From: Pirellulaceae bacterium
Lineage (GTDB): Bacteria; Planctomycetota; Planctomycetia; Pirellulales; Pirellulaceae
Length of the DNA: 64,000 bases
Direction: 5' to 3'
NCBI GenBank assembly: GCA_019636375.1
Contig: JAHBXS010000004.1
Span: 620,001 to 684,000 of the forward strand
This document shows, piece by piece, positions 1 through 8,596 of this stretch; within the stretch, counting starts at the first letter, position 1; every line of letters begins with the position of its first letter. The notes beneath the pieces are model-generated. The model had not been told where the DNA came from. It saw only the letters and a list, made by a program, of their open reading frames with translations, and ran no database searches. The translations under genes were made by a program, and so were the position numbers.

Positions 1-348
1 CGGACTGTTTGTAACTATCTCCTGAATGTCAACACTACCTAGCGTTGTTACCATGTTAGGAGATCAAGCTCTGACTTCGTCGCTGTGAGAGAACGATTTG
101 CAAAATCAAGCAATCCCTCAAGTGCCCCGCCGACACGCGATTTTTGATGTGGAGTTCGAAGCTTGCCCGATTAGCCTACCACTCTTGCTGGTAATCGTCT
201 CAGCGATTCCTAATGCGATGTTTCTCAATGCGCAGTTCATCCGCCGGCGTTCTGATGGATAGTTACCGTTTGATGAAGTACCATGCGTGTTTTAGATCAC
301 GCCCTACAATTGGCGGACTCGACCTTTAGCTCATTTTTTCCGTCATTG
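1..348. other. Intergenic/edge region, no gene recognised
   Basis: No convincing coding frame, RNA gene or terminator is visible. The only structure noticed is a weak 7-bp inverted pair, ATCTCCT at about 17-23 and AGGAGAT at about 58-64. It could be the edge of a gene that lies outside the window. Confidence 0.5.
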
Positions 349-876
349 TCAAAGAACAAATGTTTCGAGAAAATAGACCACAAAAATAACAGCGAGTCCA
401 AGAACTAAATGAACACTGATAAAGCCGGAAAACATCGTTTTGAAAATCCTGTCTCGATCTGAGAACTCAGGAAAACGTTTCCATGAACGCCACATGAAGA
501 CGCAACCAAATAGGAAAAAAAATATTGCAAATGGAGGACTTACCGTCGTAATTAAAGAAATCATAGAGATCAACCCAAAAATAACGCAACTTCCCAGATT
601 TGAGGCCATTGTTGACGCAATTTCTTTCGAGGATTTTTCCAACGATGCCATGAGTAAGCTATCTATGAAACAACTGACAGAAACCAAGAACAACAATAAC
701 GTCGAAAACAAACAAACTTTGTGACAAATAGTAAGCCGTTCAATGGTCACCATGGTCAAAATGACAGCAATTGAGTAGCCCGCAAAGGCACCTGGCCAAG
801 CCATTCTCACGAATAAAGATAAGTTGTCCGGACGGTCCTCCGAATTCAATTCACTGTTCAAAGCATTTTCCTCCAT
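349..876 (-). CDS. Hypothetical multi-pass membrane protein
   Basis: 175-residue protein of unknown family. It has a short acidic N-terminus and then four or five hydrophobic segments (roughly residues 27-47, 53-75, 93-130 and 152-172), with a basic loop around WRSWKRF. The ATG at 876 is preceded by few Shine-Dalgarno bases, but the frame is open and hydrophobic throughout. It is visibly richer in A+T than the carboxyltransferase gene downstream on its left-hand reading direction. No catalytic or binding motif was seen, so no function is proposed. Confidence 0.55.
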   Translation of the reverse strand: MEENALNSELNSEDRPDNLSLFVRMAWPGAFAGYSIAVILTMVTIERLTICHKVCLFSTLLLFLVSVSCFIDSLLMASLEKSSKEIASTMASNLGSCVIFGLISMISLITTVSPPFAIFFFLFGCVFMWRSWKRFPEFSDRDRIFKTMFSGFISVHLVLGLAVIFVVYFLETFVL

Positions 877-882
877 TTTCGG

Positions 883-1140
883 TCAGTAAACTACTACATT
901 GTAAGTGCCGGTCAAGATAAGAAATACTGTTGGAGCAACGTATTTTAGCGTTTTTGTCAGTCTTTCATTCAAAGGCATTTGTCCTGACGCTCTACTTCGC
1001 TTGAACGACAGCACTTTATCCGATCCAAGTAGGCGACGATGATTTGGTTGTCTGTTGGACTGAGATGGCTCAAGCCCCAGGGGCGCAGAGGGATTTCGTT
1101 CCGCGAACTCAATCCACTTCTTCCCAGAACTGGGAACCAT
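883..1140 (-). CDS. Possible small hypothetical protein
   Basis: 85-residue reading frame from the ATG at 1140 (an upstream TTG at 1176 is also possible). It ends 6 bp before the start of the membrane protein gene at 876. The N-terminal part is polar and basic, and the last 30 residues contain one hydrophobic stretch (YVAPTVFLILTG). No family is recognised. It is supported only by its same-strand position and an uninterrupted frame, and may not be a gene. Confidence 0.25.
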   Translation of the reverse strand: MVPSSGKKWIEFAERNPSAPLGLEPSQSNRQPNHRRLLGSDKVLSFKRSRASGQMPLNERLTKTLKYVAPTVFLILTGTYNVVVY

Positions 1141-1267
1141 GAGCCCGTTGGGAAAAGCAAAAGTTTCAAGGTCCAAACAGAACTAAAAAACTTCGTGATC
1201 TAGGGACTAAATTTTGGGTGACTGAGAACACCGGTGAACGTTGCCAACCGAAATGGAAAATATTAAT

Positions 1268-2869
1268 CTAAACCTGCAAAACCCCAGTGCGGAAGGGTTC
1301 GTCGGGGACGTGGCGGGTGACGATGCCGAGGGTGCGGATCAGGGTCTCGCGGGTGTCGCCCGGGGTGATGATCCCGTCGACCCATAGCCGAGCGGCGGCG
1401 TAGCGGATGTCGGTTGATGTTTCGTAAGCCTGGGTGACTCGTTCGCGCAGCTCTTCCAATTCCCGCGCGTCGGGCTCGCGGCCGGAACGTTTGATCGCGG
1501 CGATGTTGACATCGAGCAAAGTCGAAGCGGCTTGTTTGCCTCCCATCACGGCATACTTGGCGTTTGGCCAAGCGAAAATGAAGCGAGGATCGAACGCCTT
1601 GCCGCACATCGCGTAGTTTCCGGCACCGTAGCTACCGCCGGTGATGATCGTGATCTTCGGGACTCGGCTGTTGCTGATTGCGTTCACGACTTTGGCCCCG
1701 GCCCGAATAATGCCGGCGTGTTCGCTGTCACGCCCGACCATGAAGCCGAAGACGTCTTGCAAGAACAGGAGTGGTGTCCAGGTTTGGTTGCAGTCCATAA
1801 TAAAGCGGGCTTCTTTGTCGGCACTGTCGTGATAGATCACGCCTCCAAATTGCATCCCTTCTTCGGCCGACATAACCGGCTGGCGTTGATTGGCGACGAT
1901 CCCGACTCGATAACCGCCGATGCGAGCATAGCCGCAGACGATGGTCTTGCCGTACTCGGCCTTGTACTCAGAAAACGAATCGGCATCGACCAAAAACTTG
2001 ATCAGGTCGCGAATGTCGAAGCGACTTTGGGCCTCCATCGGGATGGCGTCGTAAATCTCGTTTGCAGGGCGTGCTGCGGGAGCAGCTTCGTCGCGGCCAA
2101 AGACATCGGCGTGAGTATTAGGAGGAAACATTCCAACCAATTCCCGCACTCGAGAAATCGCGGCGTCATCGTCTGGTTCGCGGTAGTCAATCGTGCCGCT
2201 GATTGAGGCGTGCATCGCGGCACCGCCGAGGTCCTCGTGGGAGACTTCTTGGCCGATTGCACTTTTGACTAACGCAGGACCGGCGAGGTAAAGCCCTGAG
2301 CCTTCGGTCATGATCAGCTTGTCACACAGCACCGGGAGGTAACCGCCACCGGCGACACAGTTCCCCATGATGGCGGCAAGTTGCGGGATGCCCATCGCGG
2401 AGATGACAGAGTTATTGCGGAAGATGCGCCCAAAGTCGTCTTCGTCGGGGAAGATTTCGTCCTGTAATGGCAGAAACACCCCGGCTGAATCGACGAGGTA
2501 GACAAGTGGCAAACGGCAGTGCATTGCGATTCGTTGGGCCCGCAAGACTTTCTTGCAAGTCATCGGGAAAAACGCACCGGCTTTGATGGTGGCGTCGTTG
2601 GCGATGATCATCACATCGCGCCCGCTGATTCGTCCGACGCCGCAGATGACGCTGGCCGAAGCGCAACCACCCCACTCGTCGTACATCCCGAAGGCGGCCC
2701 ACAGTCCGACCTCAAGCCATGAATTGGGGTCGTCGAGCAAGCGGTCGATGCGTTCACGAGCGGTGAGGCGACCTTTTTCGTGTTGGCGGACGGCGGCTTT
2801 TTTTCCGCCTCCGAGTTGGATGTGCTTGCTTTGGCCGTCAAATTCTTCCAGAAGTGTTTGCCAGTTCAT
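1268..2869 (-). CDS. Acyl-CoA carboxylase, carboxyltransferase (beta) subunit
   Basis: 533 residues, the usual length for the beta subunit of biotin-dependent acyl-CoA carboxylases (methylcrotonyl-/propionyl-CoA carboxylase type). This subunit transfers CO2 from carboxybiotin to an acyl-CoA. Both crotonase-like halves are present: the N-terminal half has GNCVAGGGY at residues 169-177 and the C-terminal half has GGSYGAGNYAMCG from residue 411, followed by FAWPNAKYAVMGG. These Gly-rich segments form the oxyanion holes. The N-terminal GRLTARERIDRLLD (33-46) is also typical. The methylcrotonyl-CoA type fits best by overall pattern, but substrate cannot be settled by eye. No biotin carboxylase or biotin carrier gene lies beside it. 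Confidence 0.9.
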   Translation of the reverse strand: MNWQTLLEEFDGQSKHIQLGGGKKAAVRQHEKGRLTARERIDRLLDDPNSWLEVGLWAAFGMYDEWGGCASASVICGVGRISGRDVMIIANDATIKAGAFFPMTCKKVLRAQRIAMHCRLPLVYLVDSAGVFLPLQDEIFPDEDDFGRIFRNNSVISAMGIPQLAAIMGNCVAGGGYLPVLCDKLIMTEGSGLYLAGPALVKSAIGQEVSHEDLGGAAMHASISGTIDYREPDDDAAISRVRELVGMFPPNTHADVFGRDEAAPAARPANEIYDAIPMEAQSRFDIRDLIKFLVDADSFSEYKAEYGKTIVCGYARIGGYRVGIVANQRQPVMSAEEGMQFGGVIYHDSADKEARFIMDCNQTWTPLLFLQDVFGFMVGRDSEHAGIIRAGAKVVNAISNSRVPKITIITGGSYGAGNYAMCGKAFDPRFIFAWPNAKYAVMGGKQAASTLLDVNIAAIKRSGREPDARELEELRERVTQAYETSTDIRYAAARLWVDGIITPGDTRETLIRTLGIVTRHVPDEPFRTGVLQV

Positions 2870-3130
2870 AGGTTCTGTTTTTTGTGGTTGTTAGAGCTTT
2901 GGAGGGACAGCTTGGCATTGTGTCCGTCGCGACTTACAGAATAATCGCCCCGGTTGAGTTTCGCGACTAGGCGATAGAACGAAACACGTAACATTTTGTC
3001 CTCAAGGTGGCTGACCTTTTGCATCAGAAAACCTTAGAATATGGCCCAGGGACGCTCGTGCGGCGTTCCAGGGTTAACGCAAAATCAATGAACCACAGCT
3101 GGCTCCCAGTCGCCTGAATTGCTGAAGTGC

Positions 3131-5416
3131 ATGGAAAGTCTTAATTTCTATCCGGTTGCCGGTCCGTTTTGGATTGGGCTGATCACCGTCGCGCTCGTCG
3201 CGATGTTATTGATCGGGCCCAGTTTCGAAGGACTGACTTGGCGGCGGCGGAGCGTTTTGACCTTGCTGCGAATCGTCTCGATCGCTTTGGTGCTACTGGC
3301 CTTGGTGCGACCGGGCTGCATGACGACTGTCGAAAGGCGTCAAACGGCGGTGATGTATGTTTTGCTCGACACGTCCCGTTCGATGGATTTGCCGCATCGG
3401 GATGAAAAAATCAAACGCTGGAAGGCGCTGTCTTCGATGCTGCTGGACAACATGTCTGGTTTGGACAACCTTAGCGAGCAACAAGTCGATTTGCGTTTTC
3501 TGGGCTTTGACCAAAAAACCCAAAGCATCGACTACGCCGACGGCATTTTGATGTTGCCGAAAAATCCTGCCGGAGCCGAAACCGACATCGGCCGAGCTTT
3601 AGCCGATGTTTTGGGAGGCGTGCGCGAGGAGCGATTGCTGGGGGTCGTCGTTGCGAGTGACGGCGTACAGAATGTCGCCGATTCGGAAATTGACCTTGTA
3701 AATATCGCCAAGGACTTTGGCAACATGAGCGTCCCAATCTTTGCGGTACCGTTTGGGACGGCAGCGGAGGTGGGGCAATTCGCTGATGTGGCGATTGCCA
3801 ACCTGCCCGACCACGACACCGTGTTTGTGAAGAATCGCAAGACAGTGCGGGCTTCGTTGATCAGTCGCGGCTATGCGAACCAGCCAATCCGCGTGCAACT
3901 TGTGATTTCCGGCAAGGGGCAATTGGAGAGGGTCGTCGACGAGCAAGTCTACACACCGCGGCAAAGCTATGAAGAACAAACCGTAGAACTTTCCTACGTT
4001 CCCCAAGTCGCGGGGAGCTTCCGCATGACGGTCCGGGCGTTGATGATGCCCAACGAGCAATCGACGCTTAACAACCAGTTGACCTCGTTCTTGACAGTAT
4101 ATGAAGGTGGATTGCGAATCGCGCTGATATCCAACATTGGGTGGTGGGAGCAAAGTCGGCTGCGGCGGGTTCTAGCATCGAAGGCAGACTCAGGTGGCGA
4201 CACTCAAGGTATTGATGTTGATTTCTTCCCGATCAACCCCCAAGCCTATCGCACCCCACTCGACTACTCGGGCGTGTTTGGCGATCAATCGTATGACATG
4301 TTTATGTTTGTTGACGTCGACTCGCGGGTTTTTCTCCCGCAGAACATGCAGCTCCTGCAGAATGCCGTCGCCAACGGTAAGGGCCTGATCATGTGCGGCG
4401 GTACGCATAGCTTTGGGCCGGGGTATTACTGGAACACCCCATTGAATGACGTATTGCCGATTGCGATGCGGCCCGACGAACGCCAGGAATTCGAGCGGGA
4501 TGTACGGCAAGATTTTCACATTTTGGGACCGATTGAGTTGGTCCCCGCCGTGGATCATCCTCTGGTTCGACTATCGGATGAACCGAATTTTGCGAGCCCT
4601 TGGAAAGACCTGCCGCCGATGCCGAGCGTCAATCGCTTTGTCGGCGTGAAACCAACCGCTGAGGTCTTGATCAAGTCGGCGAAAAACGAACCGGTTTTGG
4701 TTGCTGGAAAATATGGAAACGGACGAGTCCTGGCGTTCGCGGCGAATTCAACATGGCTATGGTATAACCATCGTTTTCGTGACGAGTATCAAAGGTTTTG
4801 GCAGCAAGTCGTCTTGTGGTTGGCTGTTCCGGATGGATCCGCCAAGGATACGGTGCGGATTTATATGCCGCAACGCAGGTTCCAACCTGGATCAACCGTT
4901 ACTTTTTCGACGGAAGCCCGTACTGTCACTGGTCAAGCGATCCCCACAGCTGTTTACGAAGCCCGATTGTTAACACCTTCTGGCGTGGAGCATTTGGTGC
5001 CTGTAGTCCCGGGCCGCAATCTTCCAGTGGGGGAATTGAACCGAGAATGGGTTTCGGAGCCTGGAATCTATTCGGTAAGAGTCGAAGCCAAAGACAATGG
5101 GGAATCGATTGGCGAATCGGAAATCGAATTCGAGGTCAGCGACCAGGACAAGGAGAAAGCCAACCCATCGGCTGACGTTCGGCAACTTGCTCGGCTTGCG
5201 GAAGAAACCAAAGACGCCGGGGGCCGAATCGTTGCGCCAGAGGATTTTGGTAAGTTCTTGATCGAAATTGCCGATCAACCCGGCCTGCTCAAAATTGAAA
5301 TCCCCCAACGATGGCATTTGGGTAATACAGCAACGGACGCTTCCTTGTTCCTGATTTTCTTCGTGGGCGTGATGTCCCTGGAGTGGGCTTTGAGGAAAAA
5401 GTGGGGTTTGGTTTAA
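3131..5416 (+). CDS. VWA and glutamine-amidotransferase-like membrane protein
   Basis: 761 residues from the ATG at 3131; an upstream in-frame TTG at 3119 is less likely. Two N-terminal membrane segments (about 13-28 and 43-60) are followed by a von Willebrand A domain whose metal site D80-T-S82-R-S84 is intact. A central segment around 325-470 resembles the putative glutamine-amidotransferase-like domain, with CGGTHSFGPGYY at 422-433 and a following LNDVLPI. A single hydrophobic helix closes the protein just before the C-terminus. This architecture is common in planctomycetes, and its role there is unknown. The IS element lies 26 bp after its stop codon. Confidence 0.75.
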   Translation: MESLNFYPVAGPFWIGLITVALVAMLLIGPSFEGLTWRRRSVLTLLRIVSIALVLLALVRPGCMTTVERRQTAVMYVLLDTSRSMDLPHRDEKIKRWKALSSMLLDNMSGLDNLSEQQVDLRFLGFDQKTQSIDYADGILMLPKNPAGAETDIGRALADVLGGVREERLLGVVVASDGVQNVADSEIDLVNIAKDFGNMSVPIFAVPFGTAAEVGQFADVAIANLPDHDTVFVKNRKTVRASLISRGYANQPIRVQLVISGKGQLERVVDEQVYTPRQSYEEQTVELSYVPQVAGSFRMTVRALMMPNEQSTLNNQLTSFLTVYEGGLRIALISNIGWWEQSRLRRVLASKADSGGDTQGIDVDFFPINPQAYRTPLDYSGVFGDQSYDMFMFVDVDSRVFLPQNMQLLQNAVANGKGLIMCGGTHSFGPGYYWNTPLNDVLPIAMRPDERQEFERDVRQDFHILGPIELVPAVDHPLVRLSDEPNFASPWKDLPPMPSVNRFVGVKPTAEVLIKSAKNEPVLVAGKYGNGRVLAFAANSTWLWYNHRFRDEYQRFWQQVVLWLAVPDGSAKDTVRIYMPQRRFQPGSTVTFSTEARTVTGQAIPTAVYEARLLTPSGVEHLVPVVPGRNLPVGELNREWVSEPGIYSVRVEAKDNGESIGESEIEFEVSDQDKEKANPSADVRQLARLAEETKDAGGRIVAPEDFGKFLIEIADQPGLLKIEIPQRWHLGNTATDASLFLIFFVGVMSLEWALRKKWGLV

Positions 5417-5422
5417 AGCTTT

Positions 5423-5442
5423 TCCCAAAAGGGGTCAGCCCC
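5423..5442. repeat. Left fragment of palindromic repeat copy 1
   Basis: CCCAAAAGGGGTCAG followed by CCCC is the outer part of the left arm of the ~97-bp palindromic repeat seen intact at 29530-29626. The rest of this copy continues on the far side of the IS from 7076, so the repeat was split by the insertion. Confidence 0.7.
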
Positions 5443-5531
5443 GAATGGCACTGTCGGGTTGATGAATGCGCGCAGATTGATCTAGGACTGAAGCGGAAAA
5501 TTTTTTAAAATCTGCTCCGGCCAAGGCGATC

Positions 5532-5560
5532 TTGCGAAATTGAGCCGACCTTGGTATTAA
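5532..5560 (+). promoter_or_regulatory. Candidate transposase promoter
   Basis: TTGCGA (5532-5537) and TATTAA (5555-5560) are separated by 17 bp and resemble a sigma70-type promoter. The predicted start, near 5566-5568, falls at the first base of the hairpin described in the next entry. Confidence 0.4.
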
Positions 5561-5567
5561 AATGAAG

Positions 5568-5607
5568 CCCTCCTTGGTTCACTGGGCAGTGAAAAAGCCA
5601 AGGAGGG
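5568..5607 (+). promoter_or_regulatory. Hairpin that sequesters the transposase ribosome-binding site
   Basis: CCCTCCTTGG (5568-5577) is perfectly complementary to CCAAGGAGGG (5598-5607). The intervening TTCACT/AGTGAA adds six more pairs around a GGGC loop, with a four-base AAAG bulge. The 3' arm contains the transposase Shine-Dalgarno sequence AAGGAGGG, six bases before the ATG at 5614. A transcript that includes both arms should hide the site. The inference rests on known IS10/IS50-type protection against read-through expression. Confidence 0.6.
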
Positions 5608-5613
5608 TTTTTC

Positions 5614-7047
5614 ATGTCTGGAGATATACCAAAATTTCCGCCTCAGGACAGTCGCAATTATCAAAAAGTTGTGGATGTATTTCTATCGGGTAAGGGCCTA
5701 CCCTTTGCCGAGATTCTCTCGGCTGAGCGTATCGAACGAGTCTTCCGAAAACACAGAGCGTTGTTTGGCCTGCATGGCATTTACTCGACAGCCATTGTGG
5801 TTTGGGCCTTTCTCTCGCAAGTCCTAAGAGATGGCAAGGAGGCTTCGTGCCAATCAGCGGTGGCACGCGTCGTCAGCTACTGTGAGCTACAAGGGCTAGA
5901 CGTACCGACGGAAGACACCGGCGATTACTGCAAAGCTCGCGCTAAACTATCAGGCGCGGCATTACGTGACCTCAGCGGCGAAATAGCCGAAGAGCTGGAA
6001 CAAGCGGCTGAGCCGTCTTGGCTGTGGAAAGGAGTCCATCACGCCAAACTCGTCGATGGCTTTACCTTCACGATGCCTGATACACCGGAGAACCAAGCCA
6101 TGTACCCCCATCCAAAATCACAAACACCCGGAGTCGGTTTGCCCATTGCTCGCGCCGTAGCCATTATCTCATTGGCAACTGCCACAGTAATGGACATGGA
6201 ATTCGGGCCGTACCAAGGCAAAGAAACAGGCGAATCTGCCTTACTGAGGAAGATTCTTGATTCGTTTGCAGAAGGAGATATTGCCGTGATGGACCGGTAC
6301 TATTGTTCGTTTATGATGATCGCGTTGCTGCATTGTCAAGGAATCCAGACCTGTGCCCGCAAGCATCACCGGCGTCATAAGACCGATTTCCGACGTGGCA
6401 AGAGACTCGGCAAGAACGACCACCTCATCGTGTGGACTCGACCAGAAAAGCCCAGTTGGATGGACGAGGCAACGTATGCAATGATTCCGGAAACACTGAC
6501 TTTGCGCGAGTTGCGTTTTCAGATTGTCGAGCCTGGTCGTCGTACACAAACCATCGAAATCATCACAACACTGACGAATCCCGAGCAGCATACCGTCGAA
6601 GACATTGCCGAATTGTATGGATTTCGCTGGAATTCGGAATTGGACATCCGTAGCATCAAGTCCAATCTGAATCTGGCTCATGTTCGCTGCAAAAAACCTG
6701 AAATGATCTATCGAGAAGTCTGGACGACGATTCTCGGCTACAACCTCATTCGCACAACTGCTGCTGGAGCTGCTCTGCTCCACCACAAACAGCCGCGCCA
6801 AATAAGTTTTACCAGCACCTGCCAATACGTGCTGGCATCGTGGATGCAATTGTCTCTCGCGATCATTGATCCTGCGCGACTCGATGGCTACTTGAGGCTG
6901 ATGCTCAAACAGATCGCGGCCTGCGAGGTCGCCAATCGCCCAGGCAGGCTAGAGCCACGTGTATTGAAACGAAGGCGACACGGCTATAAACTTATGCAGA
7001 AACACAGGCAGGTATTGCGCAATGAATTGCGAAAAACGTGTACATAA
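5614..7047 (+). CDS. IS4-family DDE transposase
   Basis: 477 residues, a full-length transposase. The catalytic triad can be placed at D148 (in LVDGF), D227 (in VMDRYY) and E342. E342 lies in the family signature Y335-x2-R-x3-E-x6-K, read as YGFRWNSELDIRSIK, which is the diagnostic YREK motif of the IS4 family. The N-terminal region carries the helical DNA-binding part, and the C-terminus is basic (RRRHGYKLMQKHRQ). The start is fixed by the strong AAGGAGGG site. The stop codon lies 10 bp inside the right terminal repeat. No frameshift or stop interrupts it, so it may still be active. Confidence 0.93.
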   Translation: MSGDIPKFPPQDSRNYQKVVDVFLSGKGLPFAEILSAERIERVFRKHRALFGLHGIYSTAIVVWAFLSQVLRDGKEASCQSAVARVVSYCELQGLDVPTEDTGDYCKARAKLSGAALRDLSGEIAEELEQAAEPSWLWKGVHHAKLVDGFTFTMPDTPENQAMYPHPKSQTPGVGLPIARAVAIISLATATVMDMEFGPYQGKETGESALLRKILDSFAEGDIAVMDRYYCSFMMIALLHCQGIQTCARKHHRRHKTDFRRGKRLGKNDHLIVWTRPEKPSWMDEATYAMIPETLTLRELRFQIVEPGRRTQTIEIITTLTNPEQHTVEDIAELYGFRWNSELDIRSIKSNLNLAHVRCKKPEMIYREVWTTILGYNLIRTTAAGAALLHHKQPRQISFTSTCQYVLASWMQLSLAIIDPARLDGYLRLMLKQIAACEVANRPGRLEPRVLKRRRHGYKLMQKHRQVLRNELRKTCT

Positions 7048-7075
7048 GACAACTTAAAACCCGACAGTGCCATTC

Positions 7076-7184
7076 GGGTCTGACCCTTTGGAGGCCAAGC
7101 AAATTTAACGTTGTTTTACAGCCTAGCGGGAGAGGGTCTGACCCCTTTTGGGACCCCTTTTGGGAGACCCCTTTTGGGACAGGC
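7076..7184. repeat. Right part of palindromic repeat copy 1, with reiterated tail
   Basis: This is the remainder of the palindromic repeat interrupted by the IS. It has the conserved loop text CTTTGGAGGC...AAATTTAACGTT and the right arm ending CCCCTTTTGGGA. Unlike copies 2 and 3, the CCCCTTTTGGGA end is reiterated three times in a row (about 7141-7180), as if the arm had been locally duplicated. Confidence 0.75.
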
Positions 7185-7193
7185 TCTTTGACG

Positions 7194-7232
7194 AAAAAAA
7201 AGCGGCCCGGACTTTTGATCATCCGAGCCGCC
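7194..7232 (-). terminator. Rho-independent terminator of the YTV-repeat gene
   Basis: Read leftward, GGCGGCTCGGA pairs with TCCGGGCCGC around a ten-base loop and is followed by eight T residues. It lies about 55 bp past the stop codon of the YTV-repeat protein gene. Confidence 0.85.
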
Positions 7233-7285
7233 TTTGAATTACTTTTGGTTGTCGATTGAGCCTGACATGATCAGGCCAGCGTCAA

Positions 7286-8596
7286 CTAGTTGCAACCGCA
7301 ACTTGCGCCAACCGAACCACCGGTGCAACCGTTGTCGCATCCGCAATCACCACCGAAACCGCCGCAGCAGTGACGGAAGCTGAGCAGACCGCGAACTCGT
7401 GACAACAGACCGCGAATGCGACCGTTGAACAGGCCATTGCGGCAGCATGGATCGCAAGGATCGCAGCAAGGAGCACTGCAAACGTTCACAGGAACTTGCT
7501 CGCATACAACGCGAGGAACGCAAACTGTTACAGTGTAAGGAACTTGCTCGCAAACCTTTCGGCATACTCGAACGCATTTGGTTTCGGTAACCGTACGGCA
7601 TACGGTGTAAGGAACGCAGCGTTGACGAGTTTCGCAAACCCAGCGAACGGTGCAAACAGGCACTTCTTTGGTGCAAGTTTCGCAAACCCAGCGGGTATGG
7701 CATCGAACAACTTCTTTCGAACGAGTTTCGCAAACCCAACGAGTCACGCAGCAGCTAACCGTTTTGGTGCATGGTTCGCACACAACTCGGCAGACCGTTA
7801 CAGGAACTTGCTCGCATACAGTTTCGCAACGGTATTTGGTGCAAGTGACTTCGCGAGTTTCGCAGGTTGGAACCCAAACTCGTCGGCAAACCGTTCGGTC
7901 AGGAGCTTGGCAGCATACGCGCTCAAAGCATCCTGGATTCCAACGGCAGCGGCACGAGCATGGATCGTAGCTGAATCCACCGCGATGACGTACCAGTTTG
8001 GAGTATGAGCGGCCTGGGATAACTTCTTGACGAGTTTCCCAGTGACCACCGCGTACTTGAACTGTACGAGTCTCGGTGTAAGGAACGCGAACCGTACGAG
8101 ATACGTTTCGCATTTGAGTTTCACGAACAACGCGTCGAACGTTGTAAGTTACTTCTTTGGTTTGTACTTCACGAACAGGAACCCGAACGGTGTAGTTAAC
8201 GGTGTGAACCGTTTGCTCACGAACAGGCTTACGAACCGTGTAGGATACGGTCTTGGTCGATTGCTCGCGAACAGGAACTCGCACGGTGTAATCTTCCATG
8301 CGGTGTGCTGTTTCGCGGATGACCCGCGTCACGGGAACTTGTTGTTCTTCCCAGACATTGCGGACAACCGTTCGGTTGCGTGTGACTTGTTGTTGTTCCA
8401 TCACTACGCGACGGACCGTTCGCATGACGGTGTGACCGCAACCGTTTCCGGCGCCACCATCGACTCCAGCCATGACAGGAGCACCAGCTCCGACAGCGTT
8501 GTAGCTTGCGCCGCCACAACATTGGCCCCAGCTGAAGCTGGCCGACATAGCCGCAACTAAAGCCGCGGAAGCCAGCAGACTTCTTACCACTTTCAT
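7286..8596 (-). CDS. Cys-rich YTV-repeat protein, probable cell-wall/surface protein
   Basis: 436 residues. The start at 8596 is chosen because it follows a GGAGA site and begins a clear signal peptide (MKVVRSLLASAALVAAM, then cleavage near SWGQ). The mature protein has two repeat zones. The first is nearly Cys-free, with ~19-residue units such as YTVRVPVREQ and YTVRKPVREQ. The second carries about 40 Cys in roughly 240 residues, in units such as TRWVCETR and CEQVPVTVC. The C-terminus is Gly/Cys-rich. This matches planctomycete YTV-type proteins, reported in cell-wall preparations of Rhodopirellula. Disulfide cross-linking outside the cytoplasm is my inference. It has its own terminator and appears monocistronic. 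Confidence 0.8.
   Translation of the reverse strand: MKVVRSLLASAALVAAMSASFSWGQCCGGASYNAVGAGAPVMAGVDGGAGNGCGHTVMRTVRRVVMEQQQVTRNRTVVRNVWEEQQVPVTRVIRETAHRMEDYTVRVPVREQSTKTVSYTVRKPVREQTVHTVNYTVRVPVREVQTKEVTYNVRRVVRETQMRNVSRTVRVPYTETRTVQVRGGHWETRQEVIPGRSYSKLVRHRGGFSYDPCSCRCRWNPGCFERVCCQAPDRTVCRRVWVPTCETREVTCTKYRCETVCEQVPVTVCRVVCEPCTKTVSCCVTRWVCETRSKEVVRCHTRWVCETCTKEVPVCTVRWVCETRQRCVPYTVCRTVTETKCVRVCRKVCEQVPYTVTVCVPRVVCEQVPVNVCSAPCCDPCDPCCRNGLFNGRIRGLLSRVRGLLSFRHCCGGFGGDCGCDNGCTGGSVGASCGCN

Larger units (their letters stand above)
5443..7075 (+). mobile_element. IS4-family insertion sequence, about 1.63 kb
   Basis: A single transposase gene is enclosed by perfect 18-bp terminal inverted repeats, GAATGGCACTGTCGGGTT at 5443-5460 and its complement at 7058-7075. 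The inverted homology continues outward because the target is itself palindromic. With these ends the flanks are GGGTCAGCCCC (5432-5442) and GGGTCTGACCC (7076-7086), an 11-bp target duplication with two differences. That length is normal for IS4-family elements. If the adjoining CCC/GGG is counted as IS, the repeats are 21 bp and the element spans 5440-7078. The element appears intact. Confidence 0.88.

Noticed and set aside
1532..2206. 224-residue frame antisense to the carboxyltransferase
   Set aside because: Shadow of a strongly supported gene.
7496..8008. Rightward 170-residue frame antisense to the YTV gene
   Set aside because: Its Asn/Ala/Phe-rich repeats are the mirror of the YTV repeats in another frame; no start site and no protein-like pattern.
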